DNA from: Streptomyces spongiicola
GTDB lineage: Bacteria; Actinomycetota; Actinomycetes; Streptomycetales; Streptomycetaceae
Reading direction: 5' to 3'
NCBI RefSeq assembly: GCF_003122365.1
Contig: NZ_CP029254.1
Coordinates: 5,047,501-5,111,500 of the forward strand
DNA length: 64,000 nt
The notes under the pieces are model-generated. The model searched no databases. It saw only the letters and a list, made by a program, of their open reading frames with translations, and was not told where the DNA came from. The stretch's first letter is position 1. Each line of letters begins with the position of its first letter. A program made the position numbers and the translations under genes. Below, piece after piece: positions 1 through 8,216 of this stretch.

Positions 1-267
1 GGGTACCTCGTGCTCTTCCTCGTCCATCCGAACGGCATGGGCTTCGGCGATGTGAAGCTGGCCCTGTCGCTCGGTGTGGTGCTCGGCTGGTACGGCTGGG
101 AGGTGCTCTTCGTGGGGGCCTTCGCGGGGTTCCTGCTCGGCGCCGTGTACGGGCTCGGTCTCGTCGTCCTCCGCGGGGCGAGGCGCGATACGGCCATCCC
201 GTTCGGGCCGTTCATGGTCTCGGGCACGCTGGTCGGGCTGCTGCTGGGCGGGCTCGCCGCAGCCTGA
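1..267 (+). CDS. Prepilin peptidase (A24 family), C-terminal fragment
   Basis: The reading frame is open from the first base of the window, so only the last 88 residues of a membrane protease are present. They contain the GFGDVK motif with the second catalytic aspartate of type IV prepilin peptidases (GxGD aspartyl proteases), followed by three hydrophobic helices and a short Ala-rich end. The enzyme cleaves class III leader peptides of pilins and pseudopilins at the membrane; in streptomycetes such peptidases serve Tad/Flp-type pilus loci. The first catalytic aspartate and any methylase part lie upstream of the window. Nothing of the rest of a pilus cluster is visible here. Confidence 0.8.
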   Translation, partial: GYLVLFLVHPNGMGFGDVKLALSLGVVLGWYGWEVLFVGAFAGFLLGAVYGLGLVVLRGARRDTAIPFGPFMVSGTLVGLLLGGLAAA

Positions 268-399
268 GCGGTGCGCGGCGCGTGCGTGCCGGTTCACCGG
301 TTCCGCGCGGCGGGAGGCCGGGGAGGCCGGGGAAGGCGGGCCCGTGCGCCTACCGGGCGTGCCCCGCGGCACCCGGTCGTCCCGGGCAGACTGGGGGCC

Positions 400-792
400 A
401 TGGACCTCACACCCGTCAACCTGACCGAGGCACTCGCCTCTTTCGGCGATGTGTACAGCCCCCGCGTCGTCGCCCGGATGAACGACTACGACGTACGCGT
501 GGCGCACGTGGCCGGGGAGCACGTCTGGCACGTCCACGAGGACACCGACGAGTTCTTCCTCGTCCTCGACGGCCGCTTCGACATCGCGATGCGGGATGCC
601 GACGGAGTCGAGAGCACCGTCGGACTCCGCAAGGGGGACGTGTTCGTCGTGCCGAGGGGCACCGAGCACAAGCCGTCGTCGCCGGGCGGCTCGATCCTGA
701 TGTTCGAGCCGGCCGGCACGAAGTCCACAGGCGACCGCCACGAGGGGGAGATCCCGGCCCATGTGGACAGCACCACAGGTCACGCCCTCTAG
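400..792 (+). CDS. Cupin-domain protein
   Basis: A 130-residue single-domain cupin. The first cupin motif is visible at residues 43-58 (HVWHVHEDTDEFFLVLDG), supplying two histidines and a glutamate for metal binding, and the second motif is PRGTEHKP near residue 87. The frame stays open upstream to 271, but I chose the ATG at 400 because the sequence before it is Arg/Pro-rich and non-conserved in character, and the cupin fold begins shortly after. Small cupins of this kind occur as metal-dependent enzymes or ligand sensors; the substrate cannot be read from the sequence. It ends 11 bases before the next gene. Confidence 0.8.
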   Translation: MDLTPVNLTEALASFGDVYSPRVVARMNDYDVRVAHVAGEHVWHVHEDTDEFFLVLDGRFDIAMRDADGVESTVGLRKGDVFVVPRGTEHKPSSPGGSILMFEPAGTKSTGDRHEGEIPAHVDSTTGHAL

Positions 793-803
793 CATGCGGA
801 CGC

Positions 804-2330
804 ATGCGGACATTCTCTGACATTTCGGCGGTCTCGCGTGCGCAGTCGAAGCCGGTTGCGGCTTCCGCGGACGACCGGCCGACGGAAGGTCCCTCCGCCG
901 CCCTCCTCCCCTGGGGTTGGGCGGCGGTCCTGTCCCTGCTCTACGCGACCGTCGCCGTGCGCCGCCACCAGCTCCTCCGCACCACGGGCTACGACCTGGG
1001 CATCTTCGAGCAGGCGGTGAGCGCCTACGCCCGGCTCCAGGCTCCCGTCGTCCCGTTGCGCGGCGACGGCTTCAACCTGCTCGGCGACCACTTCCATCCG
1101 CTGCTCGCCGCCCTCGCCCCGCTCTACGGGCTCTGGCCGTCCCCGCTCTGCCTGCTCGTGGCCCAGTCCGCCATGCTCGCCCTCGCCGTCGTCCCGCTGG
1201 CCCGCTGGGCGGTCCGGACGCTCGGCCGCCGCGCCGCGCACGTCGTCGCGTTCGGCTACGGCGTGAGCTGGGGCATCGCCTCGGCGGCCGCTTTCGACTT
1301 CCACGAGGTGGCCCTGGCCGTACCGCTCCTGGCCTTCGCCCTCGAGGCGCTCGGCCGGCGGCGCTGGGGGCCGGCCGTCGCCTGGGCCGCGCCCCTGCTG
1401 CTGGTCAAGGAGGACCTGGGGCTGACCCTGGCGGCCGTGGGCGCCTATGTGGCGTGGAAGGGGCCCCGGAGGCTGGGGATCGCGACGGCCGCGGCCGGGC
1501 TCGTCGGTAGCGCCGTCGAGATCAAGCTGCTGCTGCCGGCCTTCAACCCCGGCGGCGGGTACGCCCACGGAGGCAACCTCGCCGACGGGCACGGCTCGCT
1601 CCTCGCCACGCTGGCCTTCGCGCCGCTCGACGCGCTGCGCCCCGACGTCAAGGCCATGACCCTCGTGCTGGTGTTCGCCCCCGGCGCGCTCCTGGCCCTG
1701 CGGTCGCCGCTGTCGCTGATCGCCGTGCCGACGCTCGCCTGGCGGATGCTCTCGGAGAACGCGTTCCACTGGGGGACGGCCTTCCACTACAGCGCGGTGC
1801 TGATGCCCGTCGTCTTCGCCGGGCTCGTCGACGCCCTGGACCGCTACCGGCAGTCCGGTGATCCGCTCGCGGCCCGCCATGTGCGCGCCTCCCTGGTCAC
1901 GGTCCTCGCCGTGGCGGTGGTGATGCTGCCGTCCTTTCCGCTCGCACAGCTGGCGCAGCGGGCCACCTGGCGCACCACCCCGCACATCGAGGCCGCCCGG
2001 TCGCTGCTGAAGCGGATCCCGGACGGGGTGACGGTCGCCGCCTCCAACCGGCTCGCGCCCCAGCTCACCTCCCGCTGCCACGTCGTGCTCTTCCCGACCT
2101 GGCCGGTCGAGGGGCGGCTGTACGAGTACGACGGGAAGCGGACGCCCCGGCCCACCGCGGAATGGATCATCCACGACAGCAGGGCCCCGGAGGCGTGGCC
2201 GTACCGTACGGGCCACTGGCCCTATCCGCCCGAGCGGCAGCTGGCCGAACTGGACGCGGCGCAGCGGGCGTACGGCTACGAGCGTGTCGCGGCCCTCGAC
2301 GGCATCACGCTGCTGAGGCGCACCCGGTGA
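804..2330 (+). CDS. DUF2079 polytopic membrane protein
   Basis: A 508-residue protein with about ten hydrophobic segments. It carries the hallmarks of DUF2079: TTGYDLGIFEQAV near residue 60, GDHFHPLLAALAPLY near residue 95, FDFHEVALAVPLLAFALE near 170 and KEDLGLTLAAVG near 200. The family resembles GT-C-fold glycosyltransferases, but no reaction is established. The start at 804 gives MRTFSDIS; the frame is open further upstream but there it overlaps the cupin gene in Arg/Pro-rich shadow sequence. It follows the cupin gene by 11 bases, so the two may be co-transcribed. Confidence 0.85.
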   Translation: MRTFSDISAVSRAQSKPVAASADDRPTEGPSAALLPWGWAAVLSLLYATVAVRRHQLLRTTGYDLGIFEQAVSAYARLQAPVVPLRGDGFNLLGDHFHPLLAALAPLYGLWPSPLCLLVAQSAMLALAVVPLARWAVRTLGRRAAHVVAFGYGVSWGIASAAAFDFHEVALAVPLLAFALEALGRRRWGPAVAWAAPLLLVKEDLGLTLAAVGAYVAWKGPRRLGIATAAAGLVGSAVEIKLLLPAFNPGGGYAHGGNLADGHGSLLATLAFAPLDALRPDVKAMTLVLVFAPGALLALRSPLSLIAVPTLAWRMLSENAFHWGTAFHYSAVLMPVVFAGLVDALDRYRQSGDPLAARHVRASLVTVLAVAVVMLPSFPLAQLAQRATWRTTPHIEAARSLLKRIPDGVTVAASNRLAPQLTSRCHVVLFPTWPVEGRLYEYDGKRTPRPTAEWIIHDSRAPEAWPYRTGHWPYPPERQLAELDAAQRAYGYERVAALDGITLLRRTR

Positions 2331-2686
2331 CCCTCGCCTCGGGCGCGGGTCCGGCCGGCGCGGGCCGGGGAGGCGGGCGGGCCGCCTGGTGGCCCTCTGG
2401 CGCGGGGCCGGTGGGAGCCGCCCGTACCGCAGTCCGCCCGGCCTCTCGTGGGCGGCATGGCCGCGTCGCCGGGCGCGGCCGTTCGGCGCGGGCCGCGTCA
2501 ACCGGGTGCACGCTGGGCCGTTCCCCCGTAGGGAGTACGGGTCGCACTCCGTGCGGAGGCCCGACCCGGCCGCTGCCCAGGGCCTTTGCCCTTTCCGCAG
2601 TGCAGTCGCCCGACTCCGGAGAGTAGTGACCGCCTGCCGTGGCGCGCGGTCGCCTGCGGGAAGGGTTATGGTGGAACTCCCCCCCT

Positions 2687-2728
2687 CGGGCCGGTCCGTA
2701 TCCCCCCCACGGACCGGCCCGTTTCTTT
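2687..2728 (+). terminator. Strong hairpin with C-only loop, terminator or end of a small RNA
   Basis: A perfect 13-bp stem (2687-2699 with 2709-2721) encloses the loop ATCCCCCCC and is followed by TTTCTTT. A second run of seven C lies just upstream at 2679-2685. The 575-base gap between the DUF2079 gene and the convergent aldo/keto reductase holds no coding frame I can support; this hairpin is its main feature, with weaker hairpins near 2612-2620 and 2627-2650. It could simply terminate the upstream gene, but the C-run loop recalls the actinobacterial 6C small RNA. Confidence 0.7.
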
Positions 2729-2904
2729 GCCCCCGCGTCGGAGCCCGCGTCGGCCCCCGCTTTCGGAGCCCGAGCGGCCCCGAGAGCCGTTCGGGCTCCC
2801 CGGACAGAACATCCAGGGCACTCGGGCTACCCCGAGGGCCCCCGTGCCCCGTGCCCCGTGCCCCCGGCGCCCCCAGCGCCCTCGGGTGGGCCGGGGCGCG
2901 GGCA

Positions 2905-3942
2905 TCAGCCGCGGTCGGCCCAGATGTTCGTCCCCGCGGTGTCCACCGCGAAGACGTCGATCTCCTTCAGCTCCTCGTCGGTGAGCGGCGCCGCGTGGAG
3001 CGCGGCCACGTTCTCCTCCAGCTGGCCGACACTGCTCGCGCCGATCAGGGCCGAGGTCATCCGGTCGTCGCGCAGCACCCAGCCGAGCGCCAGCTGGGCG
3101 AGCGTCTGGCCGCGCCGCCGCGCTATCCCGTCGAGGCCCCGCAGCCGGCGCAGCACCTCCTCGGAGAGCAGGTCCGGGTCGAGGGACTTGCCCTGGGCCG
3201 CCCGCGAGCCCTCCGGTACGCCGGTGAGGTACTTGCCGGTGAGGAGCCCCTGGGCGAGCGGCACGAAGGCGATGCAGCCCATACCCGCAGCCTCCAGGGT
3301 GTCGAGGATCCCGTCGTCCTCGATCCAGCGGTTGATCATCGAGTAGGACGGCTGGTGGATGAGCGCCGGGACGCCCATCTCCCTCAGCAGCCGTGCCGCC
3401 TCGGCGGTCTGCTCGGAGTTGTACGAGGAGACGCCCACGTAGAGGGCCTTGCCCTGCTGGACGGCGGACGCCAGGGCGCCCATCGTCTCCTCCAGCGGGG
3501 TATGCGGGTCGAAGCGGTGCGAGTAGAAGATGTCGACGTAGTCCAGGCCCATCCGCTTCAGCGAAGCGTCCAGCGAGGACATCAGGTACTTGCGGGAGCC
3601 CCACTCGCCGTAGGGCCCGGGGTGCATCAGATAGCCGGCCTTCGTGGAGACGACCAGTTCGTCGCGGTACGGCGCGAAGTCCTGGGCGAAGATCTTGCCG
3701 AAGTTCAGCTCGGCCGAGCCGGGGGGCGGCCCGTAGTTGTTCGCCAGGTCGAAATGGGTGACGCCGAGGTCGAAGGCGCGGCGCAGGATCGCCCGCTGCG
3801 AGGCGAGCGCGCGGTCGTCGCCGAAGTTGTGCCACAGGCCCAGGGAGATCGCGGGCAGCCTCAGCCCGCTGCGGCCGGTCCGGCGGTACTCCATCGAGGT
3901 GTAGCGGTCCTCGGCGGCACGGTAATAGGGGGAGTCGTTCAC
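2905..3942 (-). CDS. Aldo/keto reductase (YghZ/Gpr-like)
   Basis: A 345-residue NAD(P)H-dependent aldo/keto reductase of the AKR14/YghZ type, which in Escherichia coli reduces L-glyceraldehyde 3-phosphate and methylglyoxal. Visible motifs are FDLANNYGPPPGSAELNFGK with the catalytic Asp/Tyr region, STKAGYL with the catalytic lysine, and DIFYSHRFDP with the conserved histidine. The GTG start at 3942 is preceded by GGGAAG at a suitable distance and gives MNDSPYYRAAEDRY, the typical N-terminus of this group; upstream codons are not conserved-looking. It is divergent from uppS, with about 110 bases between the starts. Confidence 0.85.
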   Translation of the reverse strand: MNDSPYYRAAEDRYTSMEYRRTGRSGLRLPAISLGLWHNFGDDRALASQRAILRRAFDLGVTHFDLANNYGPPPGSAELNFGKIFAQDFAPYRDELVVSTKAGYLMHPGPYGEWGSRKYLMSSLDASLKRMGLDYVDIFYSHRFDPHTPLEETMGALASAVQQGKALYVGVSSYNSEQTAEAARLLREMGVPALIHQPSYSMINRWIEDDGILDTLEAAGMGCIAFVPLAQGLLTGKYLTGVPEGSRAAQGKSLDPDLLSEEVLRRLRGLDGIARRRGQTLAQLALGWVLRDDRMTSALIGASSVGQLEENVAALHAAPLTDEELKEIDVFAVDTAGTNIWADRG

Positions 3943-4054
3943 GCTTCCCTGCCTATCACGGACTTGTGACAGACCGGGTTGGGTGCGCCCGGCCGCTCCG
4001 CAGTAGTGTGACGGGCGTCGGGGGGCCAGCCACAGCACGGAGGGGTTAAGGACT

Positions 4055-4816
4055 GTGAACCTGCGCGACCTGGTGTACGGGCTCTACGCACGCCGGGTGG
4101 AGGGTCGCCTCGACCACGACCAGGTGCCCAAGCACATCGGTGTCATCCTCGACGGCAACCGGCGCTGGGCGAAGGCGTCGGGTGGCACGGCCGCGGAGGG
4201 GCACCGGGCCGGGGCGGAAAAGATCTCCGAGCTGCTGGGCTGGTGCGCCGAGACCGACGTCGAGGTGGTCACGCTCTGGATGCTGTCCACGGACAACTTC
4301 GACCGGCCGGAGGAGGAGCTGCGCCCGCTTCTCGGCATCATCGAGAACACCGTGCGCAACCTGGCCTCCGACGGCCGGTGGCGGGTGCACCACGTGGGCA
4401 CCATGGACCTGCTTCCCGACGGGACCCAGTCGGTGCTCAAGGAAGCCCAGCAGTCGACCGCCGGCATCGACGGGATACTGGTCAACGTCGCGGTGGGCTA
4501 CGGCGGTCGCCAGGAGATCGCGGACGCGGTGCGCTCCCTGCTGAACGAGCACGCCGCCAGGGGGACGACCTTCGAGGAACTCGCGGAGATCGTCGACACC
4601 GACATGATCGCCTCCCACCTCTACACGCGCGGGCAGCCCGACCCCGACCTGGTGATCCGCACGAGCGGCGAGCAGCGTCTGTCGGGCTTCATGCTCTGGC
4701 AGAGCGCGCACTCCGAGTACTACTTCTGCGAGGTGTTCTGGCCGGCCTTCCGCAAGGTCGACTTCCTTCGCGCACTCCGCGACTACGCGGCCCGCCACCG
4801 CCGCTACGGGGCCTGA
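4055..4816 (+). CDS. uppS: Isoprenyl transferase (undecaprenyl diphosphate synthase)
   Basis: A 253-residue cis-prenyltransferase that condenses isopentenyl diphosphate onto an allylic primer to make the long-chain polyprenyl diphosphate carrier used for peptidoglycan and wall polymers. The signature ILDGNRRWAK (catalytic Asp) starts at residue 30, GYGGRQEI is at residue 149, and the C-terminal signature LVIRTSGEQRLSGF is near residue 192. The GTG start at 4055 follows GGAGG by ten bases. Streptomycetes often carry more than one cis-prenyltransferase, so this may be one of two paralogues. Confidence 0.92.
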   Translation: MNLRDLVYGLYARRVEGRLDHDQVPKHIGVILDGNRRWAKASGGTAAEGHRAGAEKISELLGWCAETDVEVVTLWMLSTDNFDRPEEELRPLLGIIENTVRNLASDGRWRVHHVGTMDLLPDGTQSVLKEAQQSTAGIDGILVNVAVGYGGRQEIADAVRSLLNEHAARGTTFEELAEIVDTDMIASHLYTRGQPDPDLVIRTSGEQRLSGFMLWQSAHSEYYFCEVFWPAFRKVDFLRALRDYAARHRRYGA

Positions 4817-5284
4817 CGCCGGGCCGCGCCGGCAGGCCCTTCCGCCCGGGCCTTCCGCCCGGGCCTTCCGTCGGGGCCTTCCGCCCGGGCCCTCGGGGCC
4901 GTGTCCGCGCGGGGCCGCCGGTTCCGTACGGGGCCGCCGCACCAGTGCCTGTCCCGTGGGGGGTCCACCGTGGGGTGTCCACCGTGGGGTGCCGCTCGGG
5001 ACGAGGGCCCTTCCCCACCGCCTCTGACCGGAATCCCGCTGCGGTGGTGCCGGACGTCGGTGCCGGGTCGCGGACGTCGGTGCTGGGTCGCGGACGTTGG
5101 ACGTCGGGTGCCGGGGTGCCGGGGTGCCGGGATGCCGGACGCCGTGTGGCGGACGTCGGATGCCGGGATCTTGACGACCCGTCCCCCGTTCGGCGCAGGA
5201 GCAGTGGGCCGGCCGGGTGGCGGCAGGGCACTCCTGGGAGTGGTCCCGGGCAGGGACACCGCATGTTCGTCGACACGTCGTCAT
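4817..5284. repeat. Intergenic low-complexity block after uppS
   Basis: No credible gene is present. The stretch starts with four near-identical copies of GGCCTTCCGCCCGG (about 4836-4890). It continues with GTGGGGTGTCCACC-type inverted and direct repeats near 4957-4990 and ends in direct repeats of GGACGTCGG and GCCGGGGT (5054-5160). Long frames across it on both strands are Arg/Pro/Gly-rich and follow GC-skewed repeat composition rather than a protein. Confidence 0.6.
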
Positions 5285-5357
5285 ATGCCATGGCATGGCG
5301 GCGCTTGTTCGAGGGAATATCCCTGACAGGTCGACATCCGGACACCCGCTCCGGATG
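5285..5357. promoter_or_regulatory. Cluster of three palindromes upstream of the phoH-like gene
   Basis: Within 73 bases there is a perfect 12-bp palindrome ATGCCATGGCAT (5285-5296), an AGGGA-ATA-TCCCT inverted repeat (5312-5324) and a CATCCGGA-N7-TCCGGATG hairpin (5335-5357). They lie 210-280 bases before the PhoH-family start and could be operators or leader structure. No known regulator site is recognised. Confidence 0.4.
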
Positions 5358-5566
5358 CCGTTCTACAGCGCGCGGCACCGAGCCGCTCGCCCGGGAGGCC
5401 CTTTGCGCCAGGACGACCGTGCGGCCAGCACGGAAGGAACGGGGGGCCGGTGCCCGGCCCGTGCATCGTGGCCGGAGACCGGTCCGGTCCCCTGCCGTTC
5501 GGTGGGGAGACCCCCAGCCCGCGACGCCGTCGCACCCCGATCTCAGCCGAGGGGGTACGTCCTTCC

Positions 5567-6889
5567 GTGGTGAACAGCACAAAGCGCCGCATGTCCGACA
5601 GGCGCACCTACGTCATCGACACCAGCGTCCTGCTGGCCGACCCCAACGCCGTCTCGCGCTTCGACGAGCACGAGGTCGTGCTCCCGATCGTCGTCGTGAC
5701 GGAGCTGGAGGCCAAGAGACACCACCCGGAGCTCGGGTACTTCGCCAGGCAGGCGCTGCGCCTGCTCGACGACTACCGGGTCCGGTACGGCCGCCTGGAC
5801 GCACCCATCCCGATGGGCGACCTCGGCGGCACGCTGCGCGTCGAGCTCAACCACTCGGACCCCGGTGTGCTTCCCGCCGGCTACCGGCTGGGTGACAACG
5901 ACTCACGGATCCTCGCGGTGGCACGGAACCTCCAGGCGGAGGGGTACGACGTCACCGTCGTCTCCAAGGACCTGCCGCTGCGCATCAAGGCGTCCTCCGT
6001 CGGCCTCCTCGCCGAGGAGTACCGCGCGGAACTCGCGGTCACGGATTCCGGCTGGACCGGGATGTCCGAACTGGCGCTGTCCGCGGAGCAGGTGGACATC
6101 CTCTTCGAGGAGGAGCACCTGCAGGTGCCGGAGGTGTCCGGCCTGCCCGTCCACACCGGACTCGTCCTCCAGTCGGAGCGGGGCAAGGCCCTCGGCCGGG
6201 TCGCCTCCGACGGAGGCGTCCGGCTCGTCCGGGGCGACCGCGAGGCCTTCGGTATCCGCGGCCGCAGTGCCGAGCAGCGCATCGCCCTCGATCTGCTGCT
6301 CGACCCGGACGTCGGCATCCTCTCGCTGGGCGGCCGGGCGGGTACCGGCAAGTCGGCGCTGGCGCTCTGCGCCGGACTGGAGGCCGTGCTGGAGCGCCGG
6401 CAGCACCAGAAGGTGATGGTCTTCCGGCCGCTGTACGCGGTCGGCGGGCAGGAGCTGGGCTATCTGCCGGGTACCGAGGCCGAGAAGATGAGCCCCTGGG
6501 CCCAGGCGGTCTTCGACACGCTCTCCGCGGTGGCCGGACGCGAGGTCATCGAGGAGGTCCTCGGCAGGGGCATGCTCGAGGTGCTGCCGCTGACCCACAT
6601 CCGCGGACGCTCGCTGCACGACGCGTTCGTCATCGTGGACGAGGCCCAGTCCCTGGAGCGGAACGTCCTGCTGACGGTGCTGTCCCGGATCGGGGCCAAC
6701 TCGCGGGTCGTGCTGACCCATGACGTGGCGCAACGGGACAATCTTCGCGTGGGCCGCTACGACGGGGTCGTCGCCGTCGTCGAGAAGCTGAAGGGGCACC
6801 CGCTCTTCGCGCACGTCACGCTCACCCGGTCCGAGCGCTCGCAGATCGCCGCGCTGGTGACCGAGATGCTGGAGGACGGGCCGATCTGA
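5567..6889 (+). CDS. PIN-domain/PhoH-family ATPase
   Basis: A 440-residue fusion of an N-terminal PIN nuclease-like domain (residues 15-150, [12 protein letters not shown] with acidic residues, then [11 protein letters not shown]) and a C-terminal PhoH ATPase. The ATPase has Walker [11 protein letters not shown] near residue 260 and Walker [13 protein letters not shown] near 355. Such PhoH2-type proteins are RNA helicase/ribonucleases in mycobacteria, so an RNA-processing role is likely. Tandem GTG codons at 5567 and 5570 are both possible starts; GAGGGGG at 5550-5556 suits 5567. The gene is transcribed alone and is followed by a strong terminator. Confidence 0.88.
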   Translation: MVNSTKRRMSDRRTYVIDTSVLLADPNAVSRFDEHEVVLPIVVVTELEAKRHHPELGYFARQALRLLDDYRVRYGRLDAPIPMGDLGGTLRVELNHSDPGVLPAGYRLGDNDSRILAVARNLQAEGYDVTVVSKDLPLRIKASSVGLLAEEYRAELAVTDSGWTGMSELALSAEQVDILFEEEHLQVPEVSGLPVHTGLVLQSERGKALGRVASDGGVRLVRGDREAFGIRGRSAEQRIALDLLLDPDVGILSLGGRAGTGKSALALCAGLEAVLERRQHQKVMVFRPLYAVGGQELGYLPGTEAEKMSPWAQAVFDTLSAVAGREVIEEVLGRGMLEVLPLTHIRGRSLHDAFVIVDEAQSLERNVLLTVLSRIGANSRVVLTHDVAQRDNLRVGRYDGVVAVVEKLKGHPLFAHVTLTRSERSQIAALVTEMLEDGPI

Positions 6890-6915
6890 CGGGCCCCGTC
6901 CGGCCCGGAAGCCGA

Positions 6916-6953
6916 CGCCGCCCGGCGAAGCGCAGGAGCTTAGCCGGGCGGCG
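6916..6953 (+). terminator. Terminator after the PhoH-family gene
   Basis: An 11-bp perfect GC stem, CGCCGCCCGGC (6916-6926) with GCCGGGCGGCG (6943-6953), lies 27 bases after the stop codon. There is no U tract, as is common in streptomycetes. Confidence 0.75.
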
Positions 6954-7073
6954 CCGTGCTGCGCCGCCCTTTCCACAAAACTCCTGGCACAAACGGCATG
7001 TGAGCTTTCACACGCGGCCATGAATTGCCTTGCGGCATCCGCGTCCGGCAGAGTCTGGGTTCCGTCAGGCCCC

Positions 7074-7218
7074 GCATACGGCACAGCTGCACCCTCGGGG
7101 GTGCGGTACCACACAACTCCACAGACGCCGCCGTATGCCGCCCGAGCACCACGCGGCACTCCCGCAGGGGAGCGCCCACCGGGCCCGTGCCTCCCGTGAC
7201 CTAGCAACAGGGAGTGCC
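7074..7218 (+). promoter_or_regulatory. Structured 5' leader of the transglycosylase gene
   Basis: The 280 bases before the transglycosylase hold nested perfect stems. GCATACGGC (7074-7082) pairs with GCCGTATGC (7130-7138) around an inner GCACCC-TCGG-GGGTGC hairpin (7089-7104). GGCACTCCC (7155-7163) pairs with GGGAGTGCC (7210-7218). Cell-wall hydrolase genes in streptomycetes are often preceded by c-di-AMP (ydaO) riboswitches, but the conserved GGGGUGAAUC-type segment of that class is not visible, so this is called only a structured leader. Confidence 0.45.
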
Positions 7219-7281
7219 AGTGCCAGGGGCACGATTGCGCCCGCGAGGTCACCTGTGCGGGCGGTGCTGGAAGGAAACCTT

Positions 7282-7998
7282 GTGAGCCGGATCTCGGTCC
7301 GGGGATTCGCAGTGGCGTCCGCCACCGCGGTCACCACTGTCGGCGCTGTCGTGGGTGTTGCCTCGGGCAACTCCCTTCCCGCGAACGGCGACAACCTGGA
7401 GACGACCGCGGCGGACGCGACGCTGCTCGCGGACATCCCCGTCGGTGAGCAGGCCCAGGTTCAGGTCGCGTCCCTGACCCAGCAGGCCGACGCGCAGGCG
7501 GCCGCCGCCGACGCGGCCGCGAGGAAGTCCGCGGAGGAGGCGGCTCGCCTCCAGGCCGCCAAGGACGCCGAGGCGAAGAAGGAAGCGGCCGAGGAGAAGG
7601 CGCAGGCTGAGGCCGAGGCCGAGGCCCGGGAGGCCAAGGAGGCCGAGGAGCGCGCCAGCCGCTCCGCCGTCCGGGAAGCCTCCAGCTTCTCGACGCAGTC
7701 GTCGTACAGCATCTCCGAGGTCCAGGCGATCGCCCGCCAGATGGTCCCCGGCGACCAGTTCCAGTGCTTCAGCAACATCGTGGACCACGAGTCCACCTGG
7801 AACTACCGGGCCCAGAACCCGTCCTCGGGTGCGTACGGCCTCGTCCAGGCGCTCCCGGGCTCCAAGATGGCGTCCGCCGGCGCCGACTGGCAGACCAACC
7901 CCGCCACCCAGATCAAGTGGGGCCTGAGCTACATGAACGACCGCTACGGCAGCCCCTGCGGCGCCTGGTCGTTCTGGCAGGCCAACCGCTGGTACTAG
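7282..7998 (+). CDS. Secreted transglycosylase SLT-domain protein
   Basis: A 238-residue exported protein. An N-terminal hydrophobic segment (about residues 5-28) is followed by an Ala/Glu/Lys-rich coiled coil (residues 60-130). The C-terminal lysozyme-like SLT domain (residues 140-238) contains FSNIVDHESTWN, with the catalytic glutamate, and GAYGLVQALPGSKM. It probably cleaves glycan strands of peptidoglycan during growth or sporulation. The two cysteines of the domain could form a disulfide. The GTG at 7282 follows AAGGA at a good distance; the frame is open upstream, but that part overlaps the structured leader. Confidence 0.88.
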   Translation: MSRISVRGFAVASATAVTTVGAVVGVASGNSLPANGDNLETTAADATLLADIPVGEQAQVQVASLTQQADAQAAAADAAARKSAEEAARLQAAKDAEAKKEAAEEKAQAEAEAEAREAKEAEERASRSAVREASSFSTQSSYSISEVQAIARQMVPGDQFQCFSNIVDHESTWNYRAQNPSSGAYGLVQALPGSKMASAGADWQTNPATQIKWGLSYMNDRYGSPCGAWSFWQANRWY

Positions 7999-8012
7999 TG
8001 CCGCGTCAGACA

Positions 8013-8042
8013 GGGTCCGACCCGCCGCGACGGGGCGGACCC
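8013..8042 (+). terminator. Terminator after the transglycosylase gene
   Basis: GGGTCCG (8013-8019) pairs with CGGACCC (8036-8042) and an inner CCCG/CGGG step extends the stem; it lies 15 bases after the stop codon. Confidence 0.7.
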
Positions 8043-8216
8043 TGCCCGCCAGGGCACTAGCCTGTTCCGGCCGATGGCCCGCGCCGGCCGGACCCGGGAT
8101 CCGGGATCCCGGAGCGTCCCTGCCGCCCGACTCCGCTGAGCCCCTCACCGTCCGACGGTGGGGGGCTCGGCCCGTGTACGGTCGGGACGGACCTTGGGGG
8201 GAGAGGGAAGCACGAG

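Noticed and set aside
282-2330. A 682-residue reading frame starting inside the cupin gene
   Set aside because: Only the part from 804 shows membrane-protein and DUF2079 character; the upstream part is an Arg/Pro-rich shadow of the cupin gene.
2389-3969. Long plus-strand frame opposite the aldo/keto reductase
   Set aside because: The minus strand has clear family motifs; the plus frame has antisense GC-skewed composition and no domain.
7030-7281. c-di-AMP (ydaO) riboswitch before the transglycosylase
   Set aside because: Stems are present, but the conserved GGGGUGAAUC-type core of that class could not be found.
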